Shown here piece after piece: positions 6,806 to 7,388 of a stretch of DNA of 7,388 nucleotides. The notes below the pieces were generated by a model. That model ran no database searches. It was given only the letters and a program-made list of their open reading frames with translations, and was not told where the DNA came from. Within the stretch, counting starts at the first letter, position 1. Each line of letters begins with the position of its first letter. The position numbers and the translations under genes are program-made. Source of the stretch: Candidatus Fischerbacteria bacterium RBG_13_37_8 (GTDB lineage: Bacteria; Acidobacteriota; HRBIN11; MFGW01). Location of the stretch: the NCBI GenBank assembly GCA_001780385.1, contig MFGW01000183.1, forward strand, positions 32,576-39,963. Direction: 5' to 3'.

Positions 6806-7388
6806 ATGATACAAATAGCCGTTATTGGTATCGGTCATGTCGGTTTTCATCATGCACGCATATTATCAACTGATCCAAGAGTGCATCTGGCGGGAATCGT
6901 TGATATAGATGAACAAAAAAAACAATTCGCTCAGCAGTTTCATACCACTTATTACCCTTCATATGAAAAAATCACTTCTCCCATCGATGCCGTTGTTATT
7001 GCATCACCAACCAGTACTCATGCTTCTATTACAGAATTTTGCTTGAAAAAAGGCATCCATTGCTTCGTCGAAAAATCGTTCACACATAACCTGGCAGCAG
7101 CAAAAAATCTCGTTCATATCGCCTCAGATAATAATCTTATCCTCCAGGTTGGTCTGATTGAAAAATTCAATCCCGCTTTTACCCTCTATAAAAATTTCAT
7201 AAACCAACCTTCCTTCATTGAAATTCATCGAACCCACCCTTTCATAAATAGATGCCTTGATGTTGATGTCGTTACTGACTTGATGATTCATGACCTTGAT
7301 TTGCTGTGCGAACTTTTTACAAATTCTATTATCGATATTCAAACAAGCGGTTATCAAAAAATGACGCAGTTCATTGATAGCGCATATG
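6806..7388 (+). CDS. Gfo/Idh/MocA family NAD(P)-dependent oxidoreductase, GnnA-like candidate (3' end outside window)
   Basis: The frame is open from ATG 6806 to the window end (194 codons plus one base); full family members are usually 300-350 residues. The N-terminal Rossmann fold shows VIGIGHVGFHHARI (GxGxxG, residues 8-13) and the acidic IVDID end of strand 2. VVIASPTSTH (63-72) is the usual NAD-contact loop. VEKS at 88-91 stands where the family has EKP, keeping the catalytic-position Lys90 but replacing the Pro. VGLIEKFNPA (115-124) and the RCLDVDVVTDLMIHDLDL stretch (149-166, Asp158 and His162 at the D-x3-H positions) closely resemble Gfo/Idh proteins in lipid A clusters between lpxA and lpxB. 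In Acidithiobacillus ferrooxidans such a gene, gnnA, oxidises the 3-OH of UDP-GlcNAc before GnnB transamination. The position right after lpxA makes GnnA plausible, but many lpx-linked homologues are untested. No clear SD is seen, so coupling to lpxA is likely. The family is confident; the specific role is not. Confidence 0.88.
   Translation, partial: MIQIAVIGIGHVGFHHARILSTDPRVHLAGIVDIDEQKKQFAQQFHTTYYPSYEKITSPIDAVVIASPTSTHASITEFCLKKGIHCFVEKSFTHNLAAAKNLVHIASDNNLILQVGLIEKFNPAFTLYKNFINQPSFIEIHRTHPFINRCLDVDVVTDLMIHDLDLLCELFTNSIIDIQTSGYQKMTQFIDSAY

Noticed and set aside
7124..7357. 77-codon ORF on the - strand near the window end
   Set aside because: It is antisense to the Gfo/Idh oxidoreductase, whose conserved DLMIHDLDL motif is read on the + strand over the same bases.
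1..7388. CRISPR array, tRNA/rRNA, insertion sequence or prophage parts
   Set aside because: No spaced direct repeats, cloverleaf-like segments, transposase motifs or terminal inverted repeats were seen; nearly all bases are accounted for by conserved protein-coding genes.

Overview
The window is a dense, one-strand block of outer-membrane biogenesis genes from an AT-rich Gram-negative (diderm) bacterium. Every recognisable gene is on the + strand. The order is clpC-like AAA+ ATPase (3' part only), bamA, skp/ompH, lpxD, fabZ, lpxA, then a Gfo/Idh/MocA oxidoreductase cut by the window end. The core bamA-skp-lpxD-fabZ-lpxA is the arrangement known from Proteobacteria and several other diderm phyla. 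The flanks differ from E. coli: a ClpC-type unfoldase sits directly upstream of bamA, and a sugar-nucleotide-type oxidoreductase sits directly downstream of lpxA.

Region by region: 1-1533 is the C-terminal 510 residues of a two-AAA-domain Hsp100/Clp ATPase with an LGF ClpP-docking tripeptide and an unusually short, UVR-less linker. 1537-3906 is a full BamA with signal peptide, five POTRA domains and a barrel. 3916-4452 is a Skp/OmpH periplasmic chaperone starting at GTG. 4453-5481 is LpxD. 5482-5547 is the only gap longer than 9 nt, and it is spanned by a 22-codon ORF of doubtful status. 5548-6021 is FabZ, 6026-6796 is LpxA, and 6806-7388 is the first 194 codons of the oxidoreductase. There is no gap longer than about 66 nt, and I see no convincing terminator or promoter inside the window.

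Functionally, FabZ dehydrates 3-hydroxyacyl-ACP, while LpxA and LpxD use the same 3-hydroxyacyl-ACP pool to O- and N-acylate UDP-GlcNAc-derived lipid A precursors. Skp escorts outer-membrane proteins to BamA, which inserts them. The junctions (0, 3, 4 or 9 nt, or a possible ATGA overlap) imply one transcription unit with translational coupling. lpxC, lpxB and lpxH/lpxI are not in the window. The downstream oxidoreductase resembles the Gfo/Idh proteins found in lpx clusters. GnnA, which helps make the 3-amino-sugar precursor of amide-linked lipid A, is one candidate identity but is not proven.

Taxonomy cannot be fixed from this window. ClpC together with a lipid A cluster argues against an ordinary gammaproteobacterium. 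The unfused fabZ argues against typical Bacteroidota, where lpxC and fabZ are commonly fused. From memory, the BamA barrel wording around residues 678-715 is reminiscent of Acidobacteriota/Aminicenantia-like lineages, but this is a weak impression. I do not see a wholly new system here. The points most worth checking are the ClpC linker, the clpC-bamA coupling, the LpxA residue changes and the lpxA-linked oxidoreductase.
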